This document shows positions 1-12,060 of a DNA stretch of 64,000 nt, one piece after another. A model generated the notes under the pieces. It was not told where the DNA came from. It saw only the letters and a list, made by a program, of their open reading frames with translations, and ran no database searches. How positions within the stretch are numbered: the first letter of the stretch is position 1; every line of letters begins with the position of its first letter. Location: contig OZ037766.1 of assembly GCA_964035545.1 (NCBI GenBank), positions 24,202,767-24,266,766 of the forward strand. The letters run 5' to 3'. The stretch comes from Bugula neritina. Its lineage: Eukaryota > Bryozoa > Gymnolaemata > Cheilostomatida > Bugulidae. The translations under genes and the position numbers were made by a program.

Positions 1-81
1 TGCTGCTCCCTGTTACATAAATGTATTGTATTATAGTGTTGAACTATTTATTACAATGTCGGCATTTGTATCTGTTTCTAG

Positions 82-1443
82 GAAGCCATTGGTGAGAAAT
101 TGCCTGATAGAATTGACGGGATGATCTCAACTCTGAAAGCAACTTCTATGCAATATACTGTGTCTGAAGCCCAAGATGCTGCGGCTATGGAAAATATAAA
201 TTCATTTGCATGCGCTTCAGATGGTATCAACTGTGATTTCAGTTACCTCCCTTCACACAAAATATTTGTAAAGCTTTATGAAATACTTGATTCACACACT
301 GATATGACTATTAGTTCCATGTCAAATGCATTCGGTGACCATAGAAAAGATGGTGATTATATAAAAGATATCAGAGATATACTAAACATGATTTTCTACC
401 CTCTAAAGCCAAAGCAAGACTTGCTTGATATTTGCACCTTTAGCAACGAGGTCCTAACTTTTGTGTTCAATGACTATTTGCCAAAAAGTAATCAGCCATG
501 GAAGTGTGAGACTGAAGGTTTGCAATTGAAACAAAAAGCTTTCCAGCTAAAAGAAAAGATAGTTTCTATTATAGATGGGAAACTGAAAGTTCCCAGTGCT
601 GCTTTGTTTCTCTTTTTGTTTATAGTGAATATCTATTTGATTCTTTTACAAGAGTTGGCAAATTTGTTCAAAAACCAAGAAGATAAGTGGCTGAGTGAGC
701 TGAGAACAGTGCCAAAAATATGTGCTGATTATGTTCTCAGAATTTACTCAGATTTGTGGAAAAATAGATTACAAAACATCTCTTATTTTACCATATCAAA
801 ATTTATGGTGGATACAAAGATTCCGGATGATTGTGTGGCAAAGCAAGAGCAAATCTACACTGTATCGGCTACCATAATTGACAAGTGCAGAAGTAATGAC
901 AATGAAAGAGAAATGAATATTCGGGAAATAATCTGCTCTGACTGTAACCTTGAGAATGCAATTAAAGATCTTCAGATTGTTGCAAATGAATACCGTGATA
1001 TGTATGTCAAAAAGTGCTTCAAAGAATTTGATTGGATAATGCATTTTCCAATCAAGGCTTCGGCGATTTGGATCAAACTATTTTGGCTGCCCATGGTTCA
1101 TTCACAGGTTAAAGTAGATAACATTCTTTACGTCAACACTATGTGCAGCAAAGGAGTGCCAGGATCATTACCAGTTTTTGGTGATTCTTCAGCAATTTGG
1201 AAATCGAATAAAAACTGCCAATACTCTATGTCTGTTTCTGACCCTATACATTGTCCTCTTTCATTTCCTAACTATGGTGATTTAGCAGCAAATGTAACAA
1301 TCAAAGTTATTATGGAGCAAAACATTGCCAGTGCTTGTGCCAAATGCATTATGCATCCACTGATTAAGCAAGAAATAGACTACAGTGTTTGGTTAATAGA
1401 GATATTCCTAATTCCCAGTGAAATAACTCATCAAAAGAAATAA
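82..1443 (+). CDS. Last exon of an unidentified gene (partial)
   Basis: An open frame of 454 codons runs from a splice acceptor (tctgtttctag, ending at 81) to a TAA at 1441-1443. The triplet before the acceptor junction is a stop, so the exon should begin at 82 in phase 0 with residues EAIGEKLPDRIDGM; the first part of the protein lies left of the window. One strongly hydrophobic stretch (ALFLFLFIVNIYLILL, about residue 175 of the exon) could be a membrane segment. The rest is hydrophilic with scattered cysteines (FACASDGINC, ICSDCN, CAKC). I recognise no family. An AATAAA at 1439-1444 overlaps the stop codon. The gene converges with the Ig-type gene on the other strand. Base composition matches the surrounding host exons, so it is not obviously mobile. 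Confidence 0.6.
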   Translation, partial: EAIGEKLPDRIDGMISTLKATSMQYTVSEAQDAAAMENINSFACASDGINCDFSYLPSHKIFVKLYEILDSHTDMTISSMSNAFGDHRKDGDYIKDIRDILNMIFYPLKPKQDLLDICTFSNEVLTFVFNDYLPKSNQPWKCETEGLQLKQKAFQLKEKIVSIIDGKLKVPSAALFLFLFIVNIYLILLQELANLFKNQEDKWLSELRTVPKICADYVLRIYSDLWKNRLQNISYFTISKFMVDTKIPDDCVAKQEQIYTVSATIIDKCRSNDNEREMNIREIICSDCNLENAIKDLQIVANEYRDMYVKKCFKEFDWIMHFPIKASAIWIKLFWLPMVHSQVKVDNILYVNTMCSKGVPGSLPVFGDSSAIWKSNKNCQYSMSVSDPIHCPLSFPNYGDLAANVTIKVIMEQNIASACAKCIMHPLIKQEIDYSVWLIEIFLIPSEITHQKK

Positions 1444-2385
1444 AGCTGCTTAGTATGGAAATCAATGGGAAGTTGTACATTATTATTCTTTTTGTTTATC
1501 AATAATTGATTTTTAAGCTTTGAATTTCCTGTTTGTATACTGACAAAGGTGTGTTTAATAATAACCCTGCCCTATGATATTTTTGGGTAAAAACAATATA
1601 TTTACAAAAAAATCAGCTTTGAATATGAATTATATTTTTTTTGCAATTACAGTTATAATTTGTTTCTGTTTTAGAGTAAATATTATATCTTTTAGAAATT
1701 ATCTATTCTCATACTTCATGTAGATCTCTTGAGTTTAAATTTATAAATCATTGTAAAATTTATTGATTAAAAGGCTTAACACAAAGAATACACAGCAGCC
1801 GTTTATATTATGTGTATAGAATCTATTACATTTACATACAGCTTATGTTTCAAAAAGATAATTTGTAACGAAATGCAACGAAACTAGTAATGAAATGTTA
1901 GACCTAAATATTATATCCACTGACAGTGGGTATCAACTGATCTTCTGTTACTCTTGCAGTTTAGTTTTACTTGATATAGCAAAAGAAAAAAGAATGGCAT
2001 AAAACTTATACAGTGACATGTTGTGTTATACGAGGCATAATGTTATAATATGTATCTTACTATTTTGTCAGACTCGATGAAATTTTATTCAAGAACACAT
2101 TAGAACTGTTGATAAGTAGGTGAACTTATAAGATTTCTCATTTTTCACCTGAGTAAAATTCTTTACAAGGTTTTGATAAGTGTTAGTGCTGGGTCCTTTA
2201 GCAGATTTGCTTGCGCTAGGCTTTGATGGATTAAGTTTCTTGTTGGCAGTACGAGTTGGCTCAGATACAAAACTGTATTCAGCTTTTTTGAAGTAGCTAA
2301 ACTTTCTTTTAAAGAAGCAACTCCTGTCTAAATTGGTAAGGGCATAACCATGTTTCTTCACTAAATTTTTAGTCTTTGTGAAAGT
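1444..2385. other. Convergent 3' spacer
   Basis: AT-rich spacer between the + strand gene ending at 1443 and the - strand Ig-type gene whose stop is at 2386. It holds the 3' ends of both. On the - strand an AATAAA lies at 2084-2089. Apart from the orphan frame at 2089-2361 I see nothing coding. Confidence 0.5.
2089..2361 (-). other. Orphan Lys/Ser-rich frame downstream of the Ig-type gene; possible alternative terminal exon
   Basis: An open frame of about 90 codons lies just beyond the Ig-type stop codon. It is preceded by an AG acceptor-like site (CTAAAAATTTAG) and ends in TGA beside a - strand AATAAA (2084-2089). The product would contain KKHGYALTNLDRSCFFKRK and a Ser/Pro/Lys-rich middle (NPSKPSASKSAKGPS), a composition like the cytoplasmic tail just upstream. 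The acceptor needs a donor ending in phase 1; the donor at 4656 has that phase. It may be an alternative C-terminus, a former tail lost by frameshift, or chance 3' UTR. Confidence 0.3.
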
Positions 2386-5300
2386 TTAATAAGTTGAGTT
2401 ATGTCTGGTGCTTGCCGGTAAGCGGACTAAATAAGTGTCATCCTGTTGAATAATCTCTACCTGATTATCTCCTTCTACGTTTTTTTCAATAGTTGGCTCA
2501 ACTTTTCTCTGTCTTTTTGACAATATACTTTTCAATTCTTTGCTTTTAGAAGCAACAACTTCAACCATACCATTGTTTAAAAATGTTGTTTCATCATTTA
2601 TAAGCTCATTCGAATCTGTTCTGCTTTGCAGGCTTTTACTTGAAACTTTTGAATTAATGTCACTCTTTTTAATCCACAAAGGTTTCAAGATTAGATTTTC
2701 GTTTATGTTTCTTGTTGTTAGTTTATTTTTAGGGAGTTCAGGCGTGTTTGTATAATCTGTTTGATTATTAGATCCTGATTGGTTTTTGTCTAATGAATTC
2801 TCTCTGATTTGTTCAGGGTGTACCTTTGAAGTTCTTTTGTGGCTTAGCAAACCAGGAGAGTCGGATTTATTAGACTTTACCAATTTTTCTTTTTCAATTG
2901 ATTTATTATCAACCTGATCAGGGGTCTCTGATGCATGATTAGCAACTCTTGCAGCAGCAGTACTCTGTATCGTAGAACCAAATTGAAACTCTACGTTCTT
3001 GATTTTCTCACCATCAACTGCTTTTCTAGTGGGCGGTTGAAACTTGGAATTAATCACACGAATCATGCTGTTAAGCTTTCTACTGGAAACTTCTCGTCCT
3101 ACACCATAGCCAAGTAAAATGAGAAGCACAAGCAGAACTGCTATAATAATTATCACGGCATTGACCGCATTACGCTTTTGATCTTTTGTTTTAGGAGTGT
3201 CTTTATTATCAAAGAGCAATGTAAATTCAATGCTAATAGGTCTGTTGAACGAGTCATTTACCATAGATACTTTACACGTTACCAGGTTTGGTGAGCTTGT
3301 GCTTCCAGATGCATATATAATGTCAACTTGCTTCATATTCACTTGAGAGTAAGGCACAACATCTCCTACCCACTCATATTTTAGTTCAGTATTTGAACTT
3401 ACATAATTCTCACAATTTAACTTAATGTTGCTATTAATATTACTAAAAGTTTGCTCTAAATTGTTCTTTGTAAGGTATTTTACTAAAATGGAATCCACAG
3501 TTTCAACAACATTTGGATGTTTAGTATCAAAACATTTCAAAGTTTTGCCGTTGTATTTTTTAGATAAAGTCAGAGTTGCTTCCAAATAATTTTTGTTGTT
3601 TGCTTTCAAAGGCTGTCCTTGTAAAACTTCTGATCCCAGTTTTAACCTAAGCTTTTCAAATGGGTAACCCTGATGAGCAGAGCATTTGATTTTTTTGTTT
3701 TCTCCCTGAAATCCTGCAATATTTTCTGGATCTATCAATAATATTGGACTTCTGCTTCCGAGTAGGCTAATTTGTTGGCTGATGATTGGCGAAGCTTGTG
3801 TGTATGTCCGCGAGAAAAGCGAATATGATTTTCTTTTAAAAATACATTGGTAAGTATTCATGCCTACAAACTTACTGCTTACATCAAATTCTATAACTAC
3901 TGTATAATTGGTTTGGGATTTACTAAAGTTGGGGCAGTTCTTAGTTGCACCAGAAAAGAGCTTTTTGTTTTCAGGTATTTGTGGAGACTGGCTGCCCAGG
4001 CAACCATCTTCATATTCCTCTCCTCTTTCATTTTTCAGTTTTAAAAACATTCCATCGTACTCTTCTGCGTAGCTCAAGCCAGAATTCAACTCTACATGAC
4101 ACTTGAACCATGCTTTTTGTCCATATCTAATTTGATTTTTGTCACCATTTTCACCGTGAACTTCTAAAATAGCTACCTCAGGTTCAGCCAAGTCTGGCGT
4201 CGTACCGATGGGAGCTAACGTCGGCACTAAAAAAATAAAAAAATTTATTGAGTGCACGATGCATCTAATAATACAGTAACAGGAGCTTTGTAAAAAAATT
4301 CATTGGCTAGGTTGTCAAGTTTTGTAGCTGTAATTTTGGTCTTAACAAGAATTATTTAAAATTACCAATAAAATCAAACACATGATGTTTATATTTATTG
4401 TCTGTGTGAAAATGAGCATGCTAGCTATTGCACACCCATGTTCATACTTTGAAAATAAATGATTTTCAATAAAACAATAAAACTAATGCTAATTTATACT
4501 TTCATAAAGTTAATTGGTATTTTTTTAACAACTACTATTTGCAAATTAATTTGTGCTGTTGGTACTTGAAACAATATTAAGGAAAAACTTTATTTATTTG
4601 TCTATCATCTATCAATGTAGGCATTTTGTGCACATATGATATTTTACATGCTTACATGCTGTATTAATTATCGCCACCAAGCTGTCAACTTTTCGTGGCA
4701 ATTCAATGTGTTTTATGGTACTACTCAGCGCACAATCAACGTTAAAGATTAGAATATTTAGATTCAGGATTCCGGGTGGAATTACACCACTGACTTCGTT
4801 ATCAGCATTTGGCTGCAAGACTTTATTATCAATTAGGAATTCAGTATTTGATGACTCATGGCGAGCTTTTAGCCTCAGTTGTATGTCAGAACTTGGTGGA
4901 AGATCTTTTGTGGTGTACAGACACGTAAATACATCTGTGCTATGTTTGTTAATCTAAACAGTAAACAATTATAAATAAAAATTAAACCATTATAAAAATA
5001 ATTTAACTGATTTTTGATCGTAATTAAAATCACACACCCTAAGGTAAACAGTTTTTAAAATTACTAAAATAATCAACTTGAAATACAAAAATTTAGTTCA
5101 CTCCTCTCAGCTTAACTGATTTCACTTGTAAATGTTTCAAAAATCAACATAGAAATGGCTGAAAACACAATAGCTCAAACACACTAGCAATATATGATCT
5201 AATGCCGTTTTAATTTATGGTTAATATTGATATATGTACTATTAATATATATAATATAATATACCATTAAATATAAAGGAGCATTGAGCAGAGATAGTTT

Positions 5301-8300
5301 TTAAATGTTTTTTTATTTTAAATAACTCAACGAAGTTCCTTTTTTCTTCATTTCTGTTCATGTCTACTTATTATGGTCAGTATTTACACTAAATTTCACA
5401 ACATTTGTTTATGTATCTGTGATATGTAACAAATAAATCAATCAACTATAAAATCTAGAAACAAAACATATTATTTAGAGAAAAATGTCTTTAAAGACAG
5501 AGTGCTTGCCGAATTTGTAATACAAGAGTGTTTTTAATCGAAATCAAAAATGATCTCTATTAACCGACACTCAAGATCAAGAAAATGGGTAATTAATAAA
5601 TGGGCCTCAGCAGACTAAGCACAGAGAATGAAAAACCACTCTTACTTACTGTTGTGACTTAGCAATGTAGAGCTTAATATTTCAAACAACTAATTTTATA
5701 TAAAACCTAAATTTACACTACGGTAATGAACTTGTTTATATCTAATTTTGTATGGTTCTCATAAACCTACAGCTACAAGCCAAGAACTGCAAATATGGAT
5801 GTGTTGCTTCATGAAGTAAAATATTCCTAAAATTATTTGTAATAAGTTTTTGAGACATGTTAGAACTGAAATTAAAAATATATCTATAATCTGAATGCAG
5901 CAGAAATGTTTTAATTTACTTTCTTGAAAATTTGAACTAAATAATCAAATTAATAGCACAATTAGTTGCTGATAGTATTTAAGTGAAATCCAGCTTATTG
6001 AATGATCAAAAATCTTCTAATGCAAATACTTATAGTAGCAAGACCTTTCTATCTCACAGCCAGCTGCAGATGCATAAAATTATTATTTTCAGCTTAAGGT
6101 TTATTGTAAAACCTAAAGTCTGTTGAATGTAAGTCATAGAAAATAGCGGGTTGCTTTGAATTTGCGAGTCCGGGGTAATTGGGTCATTTTACTTATTTTA
6201 GTACACACCCGAAATCTCCAGGTCTTAGCTATTTTTCACAAATTAGCAGCTAGTGAACAAGGGTTTTTGCCCAAAACTATTAAAATATGAATGATCAATG
6301 CACCTAAATAATCAAGGTTCTTTTTAATTTTGCTTGATTTCCCATGGTTTTTTCTAATTATTTAGCTACTTTTGATTATTTAGGTGCGTTCATTCATATT
6401 TTACTACTTTTAGGCCAAAACCCATGTTCATTAGCAGCTAAATTGCAAGAAATAGCTAAAAACTGGAGATTTTCAGTGTGTACTAAATTAAGTAAAATGA
6501 CCCAATTATTAATTTTCATTTGTAAAAGAAGCACTGAAAACATTTTTGCCTTGGTGTATAACATTAATAGCTGCATGAGCCATAGAAACAAATATAGGCC
6601 GAAAAGAAGTGGGTAAGAAAAAGTAAATTATTGGGTTACTTTTAATTTGAAACAAATCATGTGTCTTGAATGTTAGTGTATGTGCATGTCTGCGTGTGTG
6701 CGTATGTGCGTGTGTGGCTTAAGATGTTTACTTACACTTGATGGAAATGATTGGCTTGGAAAATCCGGTAAATGATAAATGATTGGTTGAACCATTGAAC
6801 TACTTTCAAATATTTCATCGGTACTGCCATACTTTGCTTGACAGGTATATTTGGGTCGAGCCTGGCTCGTCAGTTGTGTTGTAGCAGCTGACTCACTCAT
6901 ATCATGAACTGTTATTTGGTAATCAGTTTTTTGGCTTCTATAATCTAAGCAAAAGCAATTATAATAAATACACTGTCCATAATTATCATCAGTAAGATGT
7001 CTTTAAGCTCATGTTAACATCTTGACCTCCACTTAGTTTGTAAAGAAGCAGTTGCTAGACCGGGTGTAATGGTCTAAAGCTGTTTGTAAAAATGTCAAAT
7101 TTACTTTGATATCCTTACATTATGCTGTATCAATTAAAGGATCATGACATACACTTTTAGAAAACCGCAAGGTTAGCAGAAGTGTTGATCACTTTACCAG
7201 GCTATTGCAAAGCATACCTATTTCGACTTGCAGCTCATTACAAGATGTTTCCACAAAAAGTAAAGATTCCCAGGCATTAAAAAGAGAGCTTAGCGCTGAT
7301 TGGTTTTTCGGAGGGCAGTACGCTACTTCTTTTGTAGTTGCATTTATCTCTTTGGTAATCTTTAGCTGTTGTGTAAATTAAATGTACTAATTACAAAATC
7401 TTTAACATTTCCTCTTTCTGTTGGCACAGTCTAAAATACTGAAGGCTAAAAATTTAAACACTGAATGATTAAAGGTGAAGCAAGTATGTAAGTCAAGTTC
7501 GATCACTTTTACCTGCTAAAAAATTTTGGCGTACGGTAAATACTTTTAGTCAAAAGCCATCTATAAATATAGTGTGCAAAACTAATCTATATGGAAATAT
7601 GAGCAAATTGTGTTCTGAATTTTTATGCATACTAGACTACCTGTAGCCGCTCTGGTGGCTTGCTGAAGTCAACTGAACAAGTGAAGTTGATGAATTGATT
7701 TGTAAAAACAGGTTCCGTCGCTTCTAAACTTACATCCATCTTTGTGATGTTCAGAAAAACAAATGGGGGAACAGCCGGTATGCTTTTTCTACAAACATAT
7801 TATCTTTAATGTTTTTGTTACCCGAATCCTTTTGTTCTGTCCTCCAAAATATTCTAACAATAAAATACATGGATCGTTACTCTGTATTTTTAAAGTGTGA
7901 CTAGAAGGATTCTGTTCAAGATTGAGAGTGCATTTTACAAGCAAGCTACCAACAGAAGAAATTCACTGTAGATGTCATGCGTTTTTATTTCTACTCTTTA
8001 TGCAATTGCATTGCTAATATTTTATTGCTGCTATTTTTTCAGTATTTGTCTACTCTATTATAAAATATTTGTTTCAATAATATTGAATCAGTGACAGCCA
8101 ACTAAAGGTGCTAATTAATCATAATATCCTGCTGTTATATCAATTGCCACATTAGTATCCAAATTCCCATCTACAAACTACAACAATGCAGCTATATTAT
8201 GTTGTATATATAATATATCTTCATAAGGCATGTATGCTACTTTCAAACTGTGTGCATACTTTTAAAGTTTAACCAATAGAACTGTGATTATAATATATTT

Positions 8301-11300
8301 TGAGCTTAAATCACACAATGTCCATGGGGAAAACTCATTGGAAACATGCGCATGAACTATAATGTTGTAATGGTCAAATGTCTACTTGTGTGTCAGCCAG
8401 TTTATAGTAATATTATTTATCTCAACTTTAAGCAATACACATGCTATTTTTAGTCTTCTATTTTGTTGTCCTGTGAGAAATTTATTGGAAAAAGTTATTA
8501 TTTTCAATCCAGAAAATAGGTTATGCAAATAGCTTACGTAATGAAAGTTTTGTCTTGTACCATTCTCCCTCCATCAGAGCATTGCACCATATTTGCTCCT
8601 GGATTGAATGTAAAGTCTCCAATAACCTCACTACCTTTTCGCTGAATGTTGGAAAAGTTCGAAGAGCCTAAAGCAATGAACATCAGGTTCAAAAATATGA
8701 GCTAAGCTAGCTGAGACCCTCATTCAAACAAACGCACACACATGCAAGTGTGCATTATGCACAAGTAGCATATGTTGCATACAATCACACAGAGTATACG
8801 CACATTCATACACAACACATAACCATATTATTATACAAAAACCACTTTTGTAACCTTAATCCGTAATAATTTAACTGCCACATGTAACCAACTAACAATT
8901 TAAGATTGAAGCAATGAGCAGTTTTCTTTGGGAAAGTGCTATTTCATTCAATGACTATAATACCACGTAAATTAATGATGATTGTTATTAGGAATGCACT
9001 GTAATGTGTTATAATATAGTTATAATATAGTTATAATATAATCAAGCTGAGATATAAAATCTTGCATCATAGAGCTACATGCATGTTTTTAAATGGTTGC
9101 TTGTAATTTTTACAAATATATACTGAAATAAACTGAGTTTGAAAAAATATATCGGCATAATACCAATTCAAAACAGCCAGTTTAGTAATTCAGTTTAACA
9201 GAGTATTTAGTTGCGAATTACTAACTTATACAGATTCACAATCAAAAATTTATATACTTTCTTTTATTTGTTCAAACATTTCACTTTATACCTGGAGGTA
9301 GGATTTGTAGCTGAGGGGTAGAGAAAGAGTTGCTGCTGTTACAGAATGCTGTAACTTGAGCAGTCATGCCAGTGTAGAAGAATCTAAGAGCTAAGTCTAT
9401 AGTCTGACTCCCAATATCAAACAGCTTTAGAGACACTGGAGCTGAGGCTACTACATATTCTGTTAGTCCCCCAAAAAAGCCAGAAGTTGCATAAATCAAG
9501 TTGCATTTGTAGCTGGCCTGATCTTTATACGCCCTGCCAAACAATTTTATATTTGTATAACCCTGATATTTCTATAAGCAGAACTATAAACATATGTATA
9601 TAGCAACAATATGTCTGACTCGTACAATGTTATCAAGAATCCACTAATATCTTCAAATAATTTCGACTAATATGCAAAATATTATGGGACTACTGTGCTT
9701 GAACATAATGGAATCATGATGCTATAAGGTTTCCAGTATAAAAAAAAATTGAGATAATTTTGAATCAACTAAACATATGGGCGATTAGCAACTTCTCTTT
9801 CTAGAATGAATCCAGAAATTTGCGCCATTCTTACTGTAGTGATGAGTTTACCCAGTGGTCCCAGTGGTGTAATGGTTAGCACACTTGCTTTCAAGCCAGA
9901 GGTCTCGGGTTCGATTCCCAGTGACAGTAAAATCATTTTTCACTTACAGTGTACAGACCGAGTTATAATAAATGAGAAAAAAAAACAGCTGTTTTGATCA
10001 TATCTGAATAACACTTATGCCAAAATTTTAGCCAGTAGATCTTTAAGAACTAAAATTATATTATGATAAAATTATTTGCACAATTTAGCATCTTAAGTTA
10101 TATTAGATTATAAACTATAGCTGAAGCTTTTTAAAACACTAAATTTTTGCTCACGATGGGTCGTGCATGTTCTCATTTATCGGAATTGACACTGTGACCC
10201 ATTTCTGTCCTTGAACTGTTTGCACTCTGCTGCAGTTAACATTGGTAACGTCTAAGTTGATCCATTCATATGGGGCTTTGTCAGAGCATACTTTACCATA
10301 ATCATAGCTGCCAGAAAGGAACTTCTGTATCATTACAAACTCAACTCCAACATAACTGTCACTTCCACTCACAGTAGTCTGCAAATTAAAGTAATAATAA
10401 AATATTCCAAGCCATGCGCAAATTTGACTGATTGCAGTTTTAGTGTTGTGTTTTGTTGAAAGATTTGTTTTGGCATTTCTACATTTTCAGATAATAATAT
10501 CACTCATATTAAATAATTGTAGGCCTATTGAATTAAGCTTAATGACAGTGTTGAGACATTTAAATGTGCTGTTATATATAGACTGTGTAAAATAATAGAC
10601 AAACTTTAGGAAAGTTTATGATAGTTTACTAGTTTACTGAGAAAGTTATTAATTTGTATGACAGCTATGAATGCTATAATAAATACATTTTTGCCTGCCA
10701 TTACAAAATTATTACAGATGTATAAATAGTAAATTTTTACAGAGCGAAAAAGAAGGGTGGCTGCAAGCAAATTTTAAATTTAATAAATGATTTCATGGTG
10801 CATGAATTGCATTCGTCACTTATTACTTTTGTAAAAAAAACTTGCATGTGGCAATTATAAGCAGGAGTTGAAACATTGAATATAAAGCCACTCATAATTT
10901 ATTTAACTTTTTATTTAAATACACAGCGTAAGAGTTTTTATGTAGATGAGTCATAAGACTAGTTAAAGAAACTGTCAAGATGTCCTCCTAATAATCAATA
11001 ATATAGTTGTAATCAAGCAATATTTGGTAAGGTAAACAAAGGTGAGGCAATAAAGTGTAATCAACTGAAACAATGCATGTGTTATAGTAGCTCTAATCAT
11101 TTTGAGTGAGATACAACAAGTATAATATATCAATTTATTAACCTTGCAAGTGAAGTCAAATGTATCGCCATAATAATTCAGTTGGTGAGGCTTTGTGATC
11201 TCAAGGGTTGCCGAAGACTGAGCACTGCTTCCATCTAACGTCACCAAGATATAGAAGCTTAGGCTATAAATACTCTTCAGTAAATGACTCATACAGGTGC

Positions 11301-11316
11301 AGAAAGCTTTCGTCAT
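2386..11316 (-). CDS. Ig-superfamily-like single-pass receptor, nine exons
   Basis: Exons on the minus strand: 11316-11143, 10378-10155, 9533-9292, 8667-8538, 7788-7641, 7365-7218, 6944-6736, 4953-4656 and 4226-2386. All junctions are GT-AG and all phases close, giving 1137 aa. The ATG exon carries a signal-like stretch (LLKSIYSLSFYILVTL). The ectodomain (about residues 34-877) shows repeated Ig-type strands with cysteine: FDFTCK, YKCNL, FINFTCSVDF, YTCQAKYG, VFTCLYTT, WFKCHV, TYQCIF, KIKCSA, LKCFDT, KLNCENY, VTCKVSM. Upstream domains are split over exon pairs; the last exon carries about three Ig-like units, a transmembrane segment (AVIIIIAVLLVLLILLGYGV, about 878-898) and a 239-residue Ser/Lys/Asn-rich tail with a DYTN motif (Grb2 SH2-type YxN). 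The ATG at 4257 that opens the longest frame is intronic, because an acceptor lies at 4227-4228. The ligand is unknown; cell adhesion or immune recognition is inference. Confidence 0.8.
6176..6508. mobile_element. Foldback MITE, complete copy (family 1)
   Basis: The element is almost entirely an inverted repeat. The left arm begins TAATTGGGTCATTTTACTTA and the right arm ends with its complement (taagtaaaatgacccaatta). Both arms continue through TTTAGTACACAC, a CTCCAG block, a block containing TAGCAGCTA, and CACCTAAATAATCAA near the centre. Flanking TA may be the target duplication. There is no coding capacity. It sits in the intron 4954-6735 of the Ig-type gene, and related copies occur at 17655 and 48535. 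Confidence 0.75.
9857..9930 (+). repeat. tRNA-derived sequence (tRNA pseudogene or SINE head)
   Basis: A good pol III A box (TGGTGTAATGG) and a perfect B box (GGTTCGATTCC) sit at tRNA spacing. The acceptor arms do not pair and the anticodon stem is broken, so this is not a working tRNA. The stretch just upstream is doubled (CCCAGTGGT twice). It lies in an intron of the Ig-type gene. Confidence 0.55.
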
Positions 11317-11729
11317 CTTCTAAACCTTATATAATGGTTTATTAACTCAGGCTCTAACAATTTGTAGTTAAATTTTAAAAAAGATAAAAGTTATAAAAAA
11401 ATTATTAACATAATATTATTCAAAAACAATATGGCCGATAAGTCAAATTAATTTGTTTTACTATAACATTGGCTTAAACTAGTTCACAATATAATTCATT
11501 TTATGAATAATTCTATATGTTTGTAAATAAAATAAAATTTTGTATGATATAGATTTTTGTACAAGTCAACTTGTAGAGTTTGAAAAACTAAATGAATGAC
11601 ATTGTAATGATGTTCAGATGTAAAAATTATCTGAGAAATATATAAGTTTATGAAGTATAGCTATCAGCATATCACTGCATTCCCATGTTTAGCATTATTC
11701 GAATAGGTTTTTCATCCAATGCAACCTCA

Positions 11730-11757
11730 ACTCTATCCGTATATATACGGATAGAGT
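11730..11757. repeat. Perfect 28-bp palindrome
   Basis: The centre is ATCCGTATATATACGGAT, extended outward by CTCT/AGAG and one more A/T pair, with no mismatch and no spacer. It lies about 415 bp upstream of the Ig-type ATG. Confidence 0.85.
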
Positions 11758-11957
11758 ATACTTGTATACAAGCATCAAATATGGATTCATTTGAAGCATG
11801 TATAACTCTAGTGACTGATGAACCTATCAATAGCTAAAGCCAGATAAGCCTATATATATAATATGTACATGTTGGACCACCGTATAAATATAGCAATGTT
11901 TTAATGAGTTCAAAATATATCATTGTCAAAGCTTACAAACTATGAAATAATTCCCTA

Positions 11958-12060
11958 AATTAGGGCTGTCCAACAGGCTGCCCCAGGGCTGGACGTGGCT
12001 CCCAGCCTACATTTATGTTGCCCTCAAAGGCATAAAGCCAAAAATATTTTTCTCAAGTGA
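11958..12060 (+). mobile_element. hAT-like transposon terminal fragment
   Basis: A GC-rich island in AT-rich DNA starts TAGGGCTGTCCAACAGG and runs through GGCTGGACGTGGCTCCCAGC. This resembles the CAGGGGTGTCCAAC...GGGCCGGATGTGGCCC ends known from non-autonomous hAT (Charlie-type) elements. No matching right end or target duplication was found. Confidence 0.35.

Noticed and set aside
4227-4257. ATG at 4257 as the start of a 623-residue Ig protein
   Set aside because: The first ten codons are intron: a good acceptor (T-rich tract then TAG) ends at 4227, and the upstream exon 4953-4656 joins in phase.
9857-9930. Functional tRNA gene
   Set aside because: A and B boxes are good, but the acceptor stem does not pair and the anticodon stem is broken.
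11325-11335. TATATAA as promoter of the Ig-type gene
   Set aside because: Only about 10 bp from the ATG, too close for a TATA box that fires upstream of it.
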